Shown here piece by piece: positions 17,889 to 26,329 of a DNA stretch of 64,000 bases (position 1 is the first letter of the stretch; every line of letters begins with the position of its first letter). Source of the stretch: Gaiellasilicea sp037721555 (lineage in GTDB: Bacteria; Actinomycetota; Thermoleophilia; Gaiellales; Gaiellaceae). The DNA lies in the NCBI GenBank assembly GCA_037721555.1, contig JBBJOI010000002.1, forward strand, positions 119,749 through 183,748, read 5' to 3'. A program made the translations under genes and the position numbers. The notes under the pieces were generated by a model. The model made no database searches and was not told the DNA's origin. It was given only the letters and a program-made list of their open reading frames with translations.

Positions 17889-18802
17889 CTGATCCTCGCG
17901 TGCCCGAAGCCACCGCCGACGCCGGTCATGAAGACCGTCTCTGCTGGGCCATACCCCGAACCGCCCCCACCGTGGCCGCCGCTGAAGAACCGGCTGGAAC
18001 CGCCTCCTCCCCCGCCGTAGAATCCGCCTCCTCCACCGCCGCCGCCGCTGGCGCCACCTGAGGCGCCGCTGCCGCCGGATCCGAGCGAGCCGGCCGTCGC
18101 CGTGACCGAGAGATCGGAGGCGTTCCGGCCGGGGGCGCCTCCCTCGTTGTGAGTCCCGCCCTCGCCGCCCGTCGCAGCGTTCACCGAGCCGAGGAGGGCA
18201 AAGCCCTCGCCCCCGGTCACGCCGCCACCGCCGCCGCCGCCGTAACCGATTGGGCCGCCGATCCCGCCACCTGCTCCGCCCGATCCGCCTCCGCCGACGA
18301 TGATGCGGTGCTCGAGGCCGCCTCCTCCCTGGCGGACATCCGTGGCACCGCCACCACCGGAGCCCGCCTTCCCGGCTTCCCCGCGCCGGCCCTCGGAGGC
18401 TGCGCCGCCGTCGCCGCCGCCGTTCCAGCCGCCCCGACCCGGAGCCCTACCCACCGCGGTGCCGCCCCAGCCGCCGACATGCACGTGCAACGGCTCACCG
18501 GGTGTCACCCGGAGAGTGGCGAGCGCCCGAGCACCGAGTCCAGGTGTACCGGCAGTGCCGCTCTCGCCGCCGGCTGCTCCGACAGCCTCGATCCGGATCC
18601 GGCACACACCCGCCGGCACGAAATAGGCCTGCGGGGCTCCCGTGAAGTCGAACCCGGTGACAACGGTTCGCGTGCCGGAGCTGGTCCCGGAGACCACCCA
18701 GGCAGGCAGGATGACGATCGCAGCGACCAGGAGAGAACGCCGACCGGCACTCCATCGCCGCAGCTGCGTCCCGGGGATCCTGTGACCGACACTCGTACTC
18801 AT
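17840..18802 (-). CDS. Secreted glycine-rich protein
   Basis: This 320-residue protein has a basic N-terminus (RRWSAGRRS) and one hydrophobic segment (about residues 27-42), a probable signal peptide. A strand-rich domain with TRTVVTGFDFTGAPQAYFVPAGVCRIRIEAVGA follows, then about 200 residues dominated by glycine with alanine and serine. The pattern FVPAGV.RI.IEAVGA.GG matches the glycine-rich surface proteins of actinobacteria that start with a short beta-module. The run of GGN codons makes the antisense strand look open but featureless. A likely ribosome-binding site (AAGGGAGC) precedes ATG 18802. It is divergent from a SARP regulator and so may be its target. Function is unknown; a cell-wall or matrix role is a guess. 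Confidence 0.75.
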   Translation of the reverse strand: MSTSVGHRIPGTQLRRWSAGRRSLLVAAIVILPAWVVSGTSSGTRTVVTGFDFTGAPQAYFVPAGVCRIRIEAVGAAGGESGTAGTPGLGARALATLRVTPGEPLHVHVGGWGGTAVGRAPGRGGWNGGGDGGAASEGRRGEAGKAGSGGGGATDVRQGGGGLEHRIIVGGGGSGGAGGGIGGPIGYGGGGGGGVTGGEGFALLGSVNAATGGEGGTHNEGGAPGRNASDLSVTATAGSLGSGGSGASGGASGGGGGGGGFYGGGGGGSSRFFSGGHGGGGSGYGPAETVFMTGVGGGFGHARISYDPDRDACDNARGTP

Positions 18803-18849
18803 CCTGCTCCCTTCGCTGCGTGACCCGCCACCCAGAATGGGCGCTGCCG

Positions 18850-18882
18850 GTCGAGACGCGGTAGAACGCGGGTGCAGCCGCT
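18850..18882. promoter_or_regulatory. Candidate SARP binding site: three tandem 11-bp units
   Basis: Three consecutive 11-base units start with GTCGAG, GTAGAA and GTGCAG; columns 1, 2 and 5 are invariant. They lie in the divergent gap between the glycine-rich gene and the SARP gene. SARP proteins of the ActII-ORF4/AfsR class bind heptamer direct repeats at 11-bp spacing, often TCGAG-like, so placement and period fit. Conservation is modest. A separate 10-base palindrome CGTTCGAACG follows at 18911-18920. Confidence 0.4.
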
Positions 18883-18931
18883 CCTTGGGGTCGGTGCGTC
18901 GGGGGTGCTACGTTCGAACGCGACTGTCGCG

Positions 18932-21874
18932 ATGGAATTCAGCATCCTCGGACCGCTCGAAGCTGTCGCCGAAGGCGGCGCGGTCTCGCTGGGCGCGGCG
19001 AAGCCGCGGGCGCTCCTCGCGATCCTGCTGCTCCACGTGAACGAGCCGGTCTCGAGCGACCGTTTGATCGAGGATCTCTGGGCCAACCAGCCGCCGGCCA
19101 CGGCGGCGAAGGTCCTGCAGGCGTACATCTCCCAGCTCCGGCGGGCGCTCGGCAGAGACACGATCGCGACGCGACCGGCCGGCTACGAGCTTTGCGTCGA
19201 GACAGGCGGCCTGGACGTGCACCGGTTCGAGCGTCTCGTGACCGAGGCAAGAGGTGCAGCCCCACCGGACGCGGCGCGCCAGCTGCGTCAGGCGCTCGCG
19301 CTCTGGCGCGGCCCGGCACTCGTCGAGTTCGCGTACGAACCGTGGGCGCAGGGCGAGATCGGTCGGCTCGAGAAGCTTCACCTCTCTGCGCTCCAGGATC
19401 GGATCGACGCGGATCTCGCGCTCGGCAGCCACGGCGAGCTCGTCGGCGAGCTCGAGCGCCTGGTGGCCGAGCACCCGCTGGCGGAGCGGCTCCGCGGTCA
19501 GCTCATGCTCGCTCTCTACCGCTCGGGCAGACAGGCGGAGGCTCTGGACGCCTACCGTTCGGCGAGGGCCACGCTGGTCGAGCAGCTCGCGATCGAGCCG
19601 GGGTCGGCGTTGCGCCACCTCGAGCGTGCGATCCTCGATCAGGATCCTGAGCTGGACGCGGCGTCGGTGGCTCCGGACGCCCGGCCGGTACCTCGGCTGC
19701 GAGCGCGATCGACCTCCTTCGTCGGCCGTGGCCGGGAGCAGCGGGAGATCCGCGCGCTGCTGAGCCGGGCAGATTTGCGTCTCCTGACTCTGACTGGACC
19801 GGCCGGAACGGGGAAGACGCGGCTCGCGGTCGAGGCCACAATCGGCCTCGACGCTGAGTTCCCGGGTGGCGTGGTGCTGGTCGAGCTCGCCCCGATCGGC
19901 GACGCCGACCTCGTCGCGACAACGATCGCCGGCGCGCTCGGCCTGACCGAGAGGCCGGGACGCGGGTCGCTCGACGCGCTGGTCGCCTCCCTGCGCGGCC
20001 GGCGGGCGCTGCTCGTGCTCGACAACTTCGAGCAGGTGCTCGAAGCGGCACCGATGCTCACCGAGCTGCTCGCGGGTGCGCCCGGCGTGACGCTCCTCGT
20101 CACCAGCCGCGCGCCCCTCGACGTCCTCGACGAGCGGATCTACCCGGTCCCCGCGCTCCAGCTTCCCGACTCGTCTCGCCCGCTCGACGTCGGCCGTCTC
20201 CGGCGGACGGAGGCGGTACGGCTGTTCGTCGACCGCGCACGCCACGCGAGGGCCGACTTCGAGCTCTCCGAGCTGAACGTCGACGCGGTCGCAGAGCTCT
20301 GCCTGCGACTCGACGGGCTCCCGCTCGCGCTCGAGCTCGCCGCCGCCCGAATCAAGCTGCTCGCGCCGCGCGACATCGTCGAGCGTCTCGGAGCGAAGCT
20401 CGAGGTTCTGAAGGCCGAGCCCGGCGCAGGCCTGCCCAAGCGGCACCAGACGCTGCGCGCCGCGATCGAGTGGAGCTACGACCTCCTGGGCGCGGAGGAG
20501 CAGGCTCTCTTCACGAGCCTCGGCGTCTTCGTAGGGGGCTTCACGCTGGACGGCGCGAGGGCGGCTGCCGGCGACCTCGAGCTCGACGTCGTCACTGGCG
20601 TCGAATCTCTCCTGAACCACAGCCTGCTCCGGACCGAGCCAATGGCCGGCGGCGAGCCCCGCTTCGGGCTGCTCGAGACGATCCGCGAGTACGCACTCGA
20701 GCGGCTGGCCGAGCGCGGCGACGGCCCGGCCGTGCGGCGCCGTCACGCCGGCTTCTACCTCCCGCTCGCGGAGGAGGCCGAGCCGGCGCTGCTCGGCCCG
20801 CAGCAGCTGCGCTGGCTCCGACGGCTCGACGCCGAGCTCGACAACCTGCGCGCCGCGCTGACCTGGGCCACCGAGGAAGACGAGGCCGACGTCGGCCTGC
20901 GGATCGGCGCCGCGCTCTGGCGCTACTGGCAGCTGCGAGGATCCGACTCGGAGGGCCGCGAGCGCCTGGAGCGGCTGCTGGCCCTCCGCTCCGGCTCGGG
21001 AGAGGCGCGCGCGCAGGCCCTCTCGCGGACCGCATCGCTTGCATTCGTGAAGGGCGATCACGAGGCCGTCCGTCGCTACGGCGATGCGAGCCTGCCAGTC
21101 CTTCGCCGGCTGGGAGACAACGTGGTGCTTGCAGGCACGCTCGGCCTCATGGGCAACTCGGCCCTGTCGCTGGGCGACCTCGATCGGGCGAGGGCGCTCA
21201 CCGAGGAGGCAGTCGAGGTCGGGCGGCGCTCGGGCGACCCGATGACCGAGTCGTACACGTGCTACACCGCCGGTGTCGTGTTTGCCTGGCGCGGGGAGCT
21301 CGACGAGGCCGAGCGCCTGATCGAGGAAAGCGTGCGCTTGGCGCGTCAGGTCGGGAACGTCCGCAGCGTCGCGAGCTGGAGCAGATCGCTGGGCGGGATC
21401 GCGCTGGCTCGCGGGGATCACTCCCGGGCGCGGCTGCTCTTCGAGGAGAGCCTCGCCCTTCATCGCATGCTCGGCGACACGTGGGGCATCTCGCACACGC
21501 TCACGAGACTTGCGTTCGTGATGCTGGCAGCGCAGGACACGCAGGCGTCGCGGCGCCCGGTCGCCGAGAGCGTCGCGCTCGAGCTGAAGTCGGGCGACCG
21601 GCCGGGGCTCGTGTTCAACTTCGAGGTTTGCGCAGGGCTGGCGGCTGCGGAGGGTCGCCGCAGACGGGCCGTCCGTCTCCACGCGTGCGCGAGCGCGCTC
21701 CGCGGGTCGGTGGGCGATCACCCGTCGGAGGTCGGCTGGCCAAATCACGCGCGGCACGTCGACGACTTGCGGTCCGAGCTCGGCGAGAAGGCGTTCGCCG
21801 AGGCCTGGGCGCAGGGAGGCGCGATGTCGTTCGACGAGTCGCTCGACTACGCGCTGGCGGAAGAAGCCGTGTGA
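18932..21874 (+). CDS. AfsR-like SARP transcriptional regulator with NB-ARC ATPase and TPR repeats
   Basis: A 980-residue one-chain regulator. Residues 1-95 form an OmpR-type winged helix (MEFSILGPLEAV, LIEDLWANQPP, LQAYISQLRRALG), and 100-240 are the BTAD domain. About 265-520 hold an NB-ARC/STAND ATPase with Walker A GPAGTGKT (289-296), Walker B ALLVLDNFEQ and the GLPLALELAA motif. The rest is TPR-like helical repeats. STAND ATPases act as ligand-gated switches, here controlling DNA binding by the SARP part. ATG 18932 begins exactly at the family start; earlier in-frame codons add 20 implausible residues. It is divergent from the secreted glycine-rich gene and convergent with the TetR gene. 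Targets and ligand are unknown; the tandem 11-bp units upstream suggest autoregulation or control of the divergent gene. Confidence 0.93.
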   Translation: MEFSILGPLEAVAEGGAVSLGAAKPRALLAILLLHVNEPVSSDRLIEDLWANQPPATAAKVLQAYISQLRRALGRDTIATRPAGYELCVETGGLDVHRFERLVTEARGAAPPDAARQLRQALALWRGPALVEFAYEPWAQGEIGRLEKLHLSALQDRIDADLALGSHGELVGELERLVAEHPLAERLRGQLMLALYRSGRQAEALDAYRSARATLVEQLAIEPGSALRHLERAILDQDPELDAASVAPDARPVPRLRARSTSFVGRGREQREIRALLSRADLRLLTLTGPAGTGKTRLAVEATIGLDAEFPGGVVLVELAPIGDADLVATTIAGALGLTERPGRGSLDALVASLRGRRALLVLDNFEQVLEAAPMLTELLAGAPGVTLLVTSRAPLDVLDERIYPVPALQLPDSSRPLDVGRLRRTEAVRLFVDRARHARADFELSELNVDAVAELCLRLDGLPLALELAAARIKLLAPRDIVERLGAKLEVLKAEPGAGLPKRHQTLRAAIEWSYDLLGAEEQALFTSLGVFVGGFTLDGARAAAGDLELDVVTGVESLLNHSLLRTEPMAGGEPRFGLLETIREYALERLAERGDGPAVRRRHAGFYLPLAEEAEPALLGPQQLRWLRRLDAELDNLRAALTWATEEDEADVGLRIGAALWRYWQLRGSDSEGRERLERLLALRSGSGEARAQALSRTASLAFVKGDHEAVRRYGDASLPVLRRLGDNVVLAGTLGLMGNSALSLGDLDRARALTEEAVEVGRRSGDPMTESYTCYTAGVVFAWRGELDEAERLIEESVRLARQVGNVRSVASWSRSLGGIALARGDHSRARLLFEESLALHRMLGDTWGISHTLTRLAFVMLAAQDTQASRRPVAESVALELKSGDRPGLVFNFEVCAGLAAAEGRRRRAVRLHACASALRGSVGDHPSEVGWPNHARHVDDLRSELGEKAFAEAWAQGGAMSFDESLDYALAEEAV

Positions 21875-21903
21875 CCGGGCGAAAGATGCCGGCTAGAGCG
21901 CGC

Positions 21904-22578
21904 TCAGGCCGTATCGCGGAGCCGCTCGAGGCCGTCGAGGATCAGGTCGAGCCCGAACTCGAACTCTGTTCGGCCATCGGGGTTGGACTCTCCAAGGTGC
22001 TGCTGGATGTGCTCGAGGAGGTAGGGGTGGTCGTCGGCGGGGAAGTCGCGGAGGAAGCCCTTGGCCATGTCTTGGAGTTCCGCCCGGGTCTCGAAGGGCA
22101 AGCTCACCTGCCAGAGCGTGAATCCCATGATGTGGCTTTCGAGGGCGTGATACGCGTGATGCGTCAGGTCGGCGGAGAAGCCCGCTTCCCGAAGCGTTCG
22201 GAGTACGCACTCATGCCATCGCAGTCGGGCGGAACTGACGCTCGTAACGCGCATCGTCAGTCCGGCCGCCCAGCGGTGGCGCAGGAGAACGGAGTGCGCC
22301 GACATCGCGCTCTGACTGATCGCCGTCTTCCAGTCGACGGCGTCTGACGGCGCCTCGATCTCGCTCGCAACCAGCTCGACGATGCCGGCGAGGAGGTCGT
22401 CCTTGTTCGTCACATGGTTGTAGAGCGACATCGCCTCGACACCGAGCTCCTGACCGAGCTTGCGCATGCTGAGTGCGTCGATCCCGCCTTCGTCGGCGAG
22501 CGTGATGGCGGCGCGCAGCACCCGTTCCCTGGTCAGGGGAGCTCGCGGCTGTGAGCGCGGTCTAGGTCGTGTCGCCAT
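21904..22578 (-). CDS. TetR-family repressor
   Basis: This 224-residue protein has a TetR_N helix-turn-helix at residues 15-65 (RERVLRAAITLADEGGIDALSMRKLGQELGVEAMSLYNHV, in pieces) and a TetR_C-type ligand domain, resembling tetracycline-repressor-like proteins such as those controlling oxidoreductases or pumps. It is divergent from the zinc-independent MDR oxidoreductase operon starting at 22648. The 69-base gap contains a TTGACA promoter flanked by repeated TACGTT/CTTACA sequences, so self-repression and repression of that operon are likely. The inducer is unknown. Confidence 0.92.
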   Translation of the reverse strand: MATRPRPRSQPRAPLTRERVLRAAITLADEGGIDALSMRKLGQELGVEAMSLYNHVTNKDDLLAGIVELVASEIEAPSDAVDWKTAISQSAMSAHSVLLRHRWAAGLTMRVTSVSSARLRWHECVLRTLREAGFSADLTHHAYHALESHIMGFTLWQVSLPFETRAELQDMAKGFLRDFPADDHPYLLEHIQQHLGESNPDGRTEFEFGLDLILDGLERLRDTA

Positions 22579-22581
22579 CGC

Positions 22582-22631
22582 TTGACAGACTTACATCGTA
22601 CGTTTAACTTACGCCATAAGCTTACAACGTA
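22582..22631 (+). promoter_or_regulatory. Promoter and TetR operator region for the 22648 operon
   Basis: TTGACA (22582-22587), 17 bases, then TAACTT (22605-22610) make a plausible sigma-70-type promoter reading toward 22648. CTTACATCGTA (22590-22600) is repeated as CTTACAACGTA (22621-22631). The stretch 22599-22631 is also an imperfect palindrome with TACGTT at both outer ends. This AT-rich block overlapping the -10 is the natural binding site for the divergent TetR protein. Confidence 0.6.
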
Positions 22632-22647
22632 GAGAGGGGCAGGGGGA

Positions 22648-23670
22648 ATGTCAATTACAGCCATGAGTCAGGGCGGAACGATGACGGATCAGAAGCCCAC
22701 GATGAGGGCCGTCGTCTACGGCAAGTACGGCCTCGACGCGCTCGAGCTCCGCGACGTCGACAAGCCGGTTCTCGAGGATCACCAGCTGCTGATCCGCGTG
22801 CACGCGTCCTCCGTCAACCCGGCCGAGTGGTACGGGGTGACCGGCCCCTTCTTCGCGCGACTCTTCGGCGGAGGGCTGCGCAACCCCAAGAGCGCGGCCG
22901 TGGGAGCCGACCTCGCGGGCCGGGTCGAATCCGTCGGCAAAGACGTCAAGGAGTTTCGACCCGGTGACGAGGTGTTCGGCACGGCGGCCGGCTCCTGGGC
23001 CGAATACGCTGCTGCCCGCGAGGTTCGCCTCGCGCGGAAGCCGGCCAACGTCTCGTTCGAGGAAGCGGCGGCCGTACCGATCGCGGCGCTCACTGCCCTG
23101 CAGGCTCTGCGCGACAAGGGGCGCGTCCGGCCGGGGCAGAAGGTGCTGATCAACGGCGCCTCCGGCGGCGTCGGCACCTACGCCGTCCAGCTCGCCAAGG
23201 CGCTCGGAGCCGACGTGACCGCCGTCTGCAGCACGAGGAACGTGGACGTGGCTCGGTCGCTCGGTGCCGACCGCGTTGTCGACTACACCAAGGAGGACTT
23301 CACCCGGCTCGCGGAGCGTCACGACCTGATGCTCGACATCGCCGGGAGCCGCCCGTTCAGACAGTTCAGGCGGGTGCTGACGCCCAAGGCAACCGTCGTG
23401 GTCGTCGGAGCGAAGTTCCCCTCGAAAGGGGGGATCGGACCACTGTCTCACGTGCTCGGAACGCTCCTCGCCTCGCTGGGCAGAAGCCAGACCGCCAAGT
23501 TCTTCGTCGCCAAGATCAACGAGGAGGATCTCGGCTTCCTGGGCGAGCTGCTCGAAGCCGGGAAGGTGAGATCCGTCATCGACAGACGCTTCGAGCTGAG
23601 CGAGACGGCCGACGCTCTCCGCTACCTGGGTGAGGGGCACGCCCGCGGGAAGGTCATTATCACCATGTGA
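22648..23670 (+). CDS. MDR-superfamily NAD(P)-dependent oxidoreductase (quinone oxidoreductase-like)
   Basis: The 340-residue protein has the GroES-like N-domain (ELRDVDKPVLEDHQLLIRVHASSVNPAEW in pieces) and a Rossmann domain with NGASGGVGTYAVQLAKALGA near residues 168-187. Zinc-binding cysteines are absent, placing it with quinone oxidoreductases/enoyl reductases rather than alcohol dehydrogenases. A purine-rich GAGAGGGGCAGGGGGA precedes ATG 22648; ATGs at residues 6 and 12 are alternatives. It is first in an operon with an M20 peptidase (GTGA overlap) and an acyl-CoA ligase, under the divergent TetR regulator. NADPH-dependent reduction of an activated double bond or quinone is likely. Confidence 0.88.
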   Translation: MSITAMSQGGTMTDQKPTMRAVVYGKYGLDALELRDVDKPVLEDHQLLIRVHASSVNPAEWYGVTGPFFARLFGGGLRNPKSAAVGADLAGRVESVGKDVKEFRPGDEVFGTAAGSWAEYAAAREVRLARKPANVSFEEAAAVPIAALTALQALRDKGRVRPGQKVLINGASGGVGTYAVQLAKALGADVTAVCSTRNVDVARSLGADRVVDYTKEDFTRLAERHDLMLDIAGSRPFRQFRRVLTPKATVVVVGAKFPSKGGIGPLSHVLGTLLASLGRSQTAKFFVAKINEEDLGFLGELLEAGKVRSVIDRRFELSETADALRYLGEGHARGKVIITM

Positions 23671-24803
23671 CCGTCGACGCCGACCGCCTGCGCGACCTGA
23701 CCCTCGAGCTCGTCGAGGTCGAGAGCCCGACCGGCGACACGGCCGAAGTGGCCCGGCTCTACGCGCGCCGGCTGGCGGAGATCGGAATGGACGTCGAGCT
23801 GCTCGACGAGCCGTTTCCGAGGACGCCGATCGTGGTGGGGAGGCTGCGGGGCGACCGGCCTGGGCCAACGATCGTCCTCAACGGCCATCTCGACACGGTG
23901 CCGATCCCGCACGAGTCGCCGCGAGTGGAGGCCCAGACGATCCACGGGCGCGGCAGCGCGGACATGAAAGGCGCGCTCGCATGCGCGGCCGAGGTGGCGC
24001 GGGTCCTGGCCGAACGAGGATCGTTCCCGGGTGAGCTCGTGATCGTCGCGATCGGGCTCCACGAGGCACCGGGTGGCCGCGGCGAGGATCTGAACTGGCT
24101 CTTGAGCGAGGCCGGCTTCACGGCCGACTACGCCGTCGTCTGCGAGCTAGCGGGCGACTCGTTCTGCGCAGCGCACATGGGCTCGGCGACCGTGACGGTC
24201 GAGGTATCGCGGCCGGGCATGCCGACGCATGAGCTGCAAACGCCGCCGGGAACGCCGCACCCGCTGCTGGCCGCGGGCAAAGTGATCGCCGCTGTCGAGG
24301 CGAGAAACGCCGAGCTCGCCGAGACCGAATACCCGTGGGTGGGAGCGGAGACGTACTTCCTCGGCGAGCTGCACGGCGGCGACTTCTACAACCGCTTTCC
24401 GACGACGTGCCGCCTCGTCGGCACGCGCCGCTGGCCGCCGGGGCGGACCCTCGCGGAGGTCGAGGAGGAATACCGCGCGTTGCTCGCGCCGATCGCCGAG
24501 GAGACCGGCTGTACGATCGAGCTCGACCTCAGGCTCGTGCGCGACAGCTACCGGATCGATCCCGACGACAAGCTGGCGGTCGCGCTCCGCGAGGCCTACC
24601 ACGAGGTGACGGGGAACGAACAGCCTTTGATCGGGATGAAGGTCGTCGCCGACGGTGCGGTCTTCCACCAGGCCGGGATCGCGACCGTCTACCACGGCCC
24701 CATTGGCACCGGCGCGCACGCGGACGTGGAGTCGATCGAGGTGCCCGAGCTCGTGCGTGCGACGGAGGTCTATCTCACACTCCTCGAGCGGCTGTGGGCG
24801 TGA
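23667..24803 (+). CDS. M20-family metallopeptidase/amidohydrolase (ArgE/DapE/CPG2-like)
   Basis: A 378-residue protein with the M20 core: NGHLDTVP (metal His and Asp, near residue 72), GRGSADMKG, and C-terminal GTGAHADVESIEV with the last His. Where most members have an acidic pair (xEExGG) it has GLHEAPGGRG, so the general-base Glu is kept but the bridging metal Glu appears replaced by Ala. The lid/dimerisation domain is present. Such enzymes cleave amide bonds of N-acylated amino acids or short peptides. It starts with a GTG overlapping the oxidoreductase stop and its stop overlaps the ligase, so it belongs to a three-gene operon. Substrate unknown. Confidence 0.85.
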   Translation: MTVDADRLRDLTLELVEVESPTGDTAEVARLYARRLAEIGMDVELLDEPFPRTPIVVGRLRGDRPGPTIVLNGHLDTVPIPHESPRVEAQTIHGRGSADMKGALACAAEVARVLAERGSFPGELVIVAIGLHEAPGGRGEDLNWLLSEAGFTADYAVVCELAGDSFCAAHMGSATVTVEVSRPGMPTHELQTPPGTPHPLLAAGKVIAAVEARNAELAETEYPWVGAETYFLGELHGGDFYNRFPTTCRLVGTRRWPPGRTLAEVEEEYRALLAPIAEETGCTIELDLRLVRDSYRIDPDDKLAVALREAYHEVTGNEQPLIGMKVVADGAVFHQAGIATVYHGPIGTGAHADVESIEVPELVRATEVYLTLLERLWA

Positions 24804-26320
24804 CCTACGAGGAGCTCTACGGCAGCTTTCGCTGGCAGCTGCCGCCGAAGCTCAACCTGGGTGTCGAGGTCTGCGAGCGCCACTCGCGCGCGGCGACGGC
24901 GCTTCTCGTCACGGACGGACGCGAGCTGACGCGGCGCGTCACCTTCGGCGAGCTCTCGGACGACTCGAACCGGCTCGCGAACGCGCTCCGCGCGCGCGGG
25001 GTGGGGGCCGGGGACCGCGTGGGGATCGCACTGCCGCAGCGGCCGGAGACGGCCGTAGCGCACATCGCCGTCCTCAAGCTGGGCGCGATCGCCGTGCCGC
25101 TCTCGACCCGCTTCGGCCCGGACGCGATGGCGGTGCGGTTGGGGGATTCCGATCCGGCGCTCGTGCTCGCCGACCGAGAGCTCGAGGGTGTCGAGACGAT
25201 TGACGTCGACTGCGAGCTGCCGGCGCTTCTTGCCGCCGCCTCTGACCGCTTCGAGCCCGTGAAGACGGGCCCCGACACACCGGCGTTGATCGTCTACACG
25301 TCCGGCACGACCGGCCCGCCCAAGGGCGCGATGCTTGCCCACCGTGTCCTCCACGGCCACCTGCCGGGTTTCGAGCTCTCGCACGACTTCTTCCCGCAGC
25401 CCGGCGACGTGATCTGGTCGCCCGCGGACTGGGCGTGGATGGGCGGCCTCTTCGACGTGCTGCTGCCAAGCCTCCTCCACGGCCGGCCGGTCGTGGCCTT
25501 CCAGACCACGAAGTTCGACCCCGAGGGCGCGTACGACCTGATCGAGCGGCTACGGATTCGGAACGTGTTCATGCCGGCGACGGCGCTACGGCTGATGGCT
25601 GCCGTCGACGGCCCCCGGCTGGCGCTCCGCACGGTGGCGAGCGGCGGCGAGATGGTGGGGGAGGAGACCGCAGCCTGGTGTCAGGAGCGTCTCGGCGCTC
25701 GGCTGAACGAGTTCTACGGCCAGACGGAGGCGAACCTGCTCATCGGCAACTGTGCCGCGTGGCCGGCGAAGCCGGGCTCGATGGGGAGGGCGTACCCCGG
25801 CCACGACGTGAGGCTCGTCGACGGCGAGGTGACGGTAGGGGTCGAGGACGACCCGGTCGTCTTCCTCGGCTACTGGCGGAATGAGGCGGCGACAGCGGAG
25901 AAGGTGCGGGATGGGCGGCTGCACACAGGTGACCTGGCCGAGGTCGACGAAGACGGGTACTTCCGTTTTGTGGGCCGCACCGACGACCTGATCTCGAGCG
26001 CCGGGCACCGCATCGGCCCGGGCGAGATCGAGGAGTGTCTCGTGCGCCATCCGTCGGTGGCGCTGGCGGCCGTGATCGGTGTCGCGGACAAGATCCGTGG
26101 CGAGGCGATCAAGGCGTTCGTCGTCGCCACATCGCCGTCGGACGAGTTGGCCGCCGAGCTGAAGGCGCTCGTCCGCGAGCGCCTGGCCGCCTACGAGGTG
26201 CCGCGCCAGATCGAGTTCGTCGACGAGTTGCCATTGACGACATCGGGGAAGATCCGCCGCAACGAGCTACGACGGCTCGAGTGTTTGGCGGCCGCGGCGT
26301 CACGGCAGGCGGAAACGTAG
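24800..26320 (+). CDS. AMP-forming acyl-CoA synthetase
   Basis: This 506-residue ANL-superfamily ligase has the P-loop IVYTSGTTGPPKGAML (about residues 160-175), the NEFYGQTEAN motif, TGDLAEVDEDGYFRFVGRTDD and the hinge ISSAGHRIGPGEIE. The catalytic lysine is in LTTSGKIRRNE near the C-terminus. It adenylates a carboxylic acid and transfers it to CoA; the shape resembles medium-chain or acetyl/propionyl-type ligases rather than the longer acetyl-CoA synthetase. Start: GTG 24800 overlaps the peptidase TGA. In the operon it could activate the acid released by the M20 hydrolase. That sequence of steps is inferred. Confidence 0.9.
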   Translation: MTYEELYGSFRWQLPPKLNLGVEVCERHSRAATALLVTDGRELTRRVTFGELSDDSNRLANALRARGVGAGDRVGIALPQRPETAVAHIAVLKLGAIAVPLSTRFGPDAMAVRLGDSDPALVLADRELEGVETIDVDCELPALLAAASDRFEPVKTGPDTPALIVYTSGTTGPPKGAMLAHRVLHGHLPGFELSHDFFPQPGDVIWSPADWAWMGGLFDVLLPSLLHGRPVVAFQTTKFDPEGAYDLIERLRIRNVFMPATALRLMAAVDGPRLALRTVASGGEMVGEETAAWCQERLGARLNEFYGQTEANLLIGNCAAWPAKPGSMGRAYPGHDVRLVDGEVTVGVEDDPVVFLGYWRNEAATAEKVRDGRLHTGDLAEVDEDGYFRFVGRTDDLISSAGHRIGPGEIEECLVRHPSVALAAVIGVADKIRGEAIKAFVVATSPSDELAAELKALVRERLAAYEVPRQIEFVDELPLTTSGKIRRNELRRLECLAAAASRQAET

Positions 26321-26329
26321 ATTCCGCCG

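Noticed and set aside
17936..18510. Plus-strand open frames over the glycine-rich gene
   Set aside because: They are the antisense of GGN-rich codons, giving Pro/Ala-rich text with no signal or motif; the minus-strand protein has a signal peptide and a family-like N-terminal module.
18911..18920. CGTTCGAACG palindrome as a LexA-type operator
   Set aside because: It has a TTCGAA-like core, but LexA boxes in actinobacteria need the longer TCGAAC-n-GTTCGA spacing, which is not present; a 10-base palindrome is weak evidence alone.
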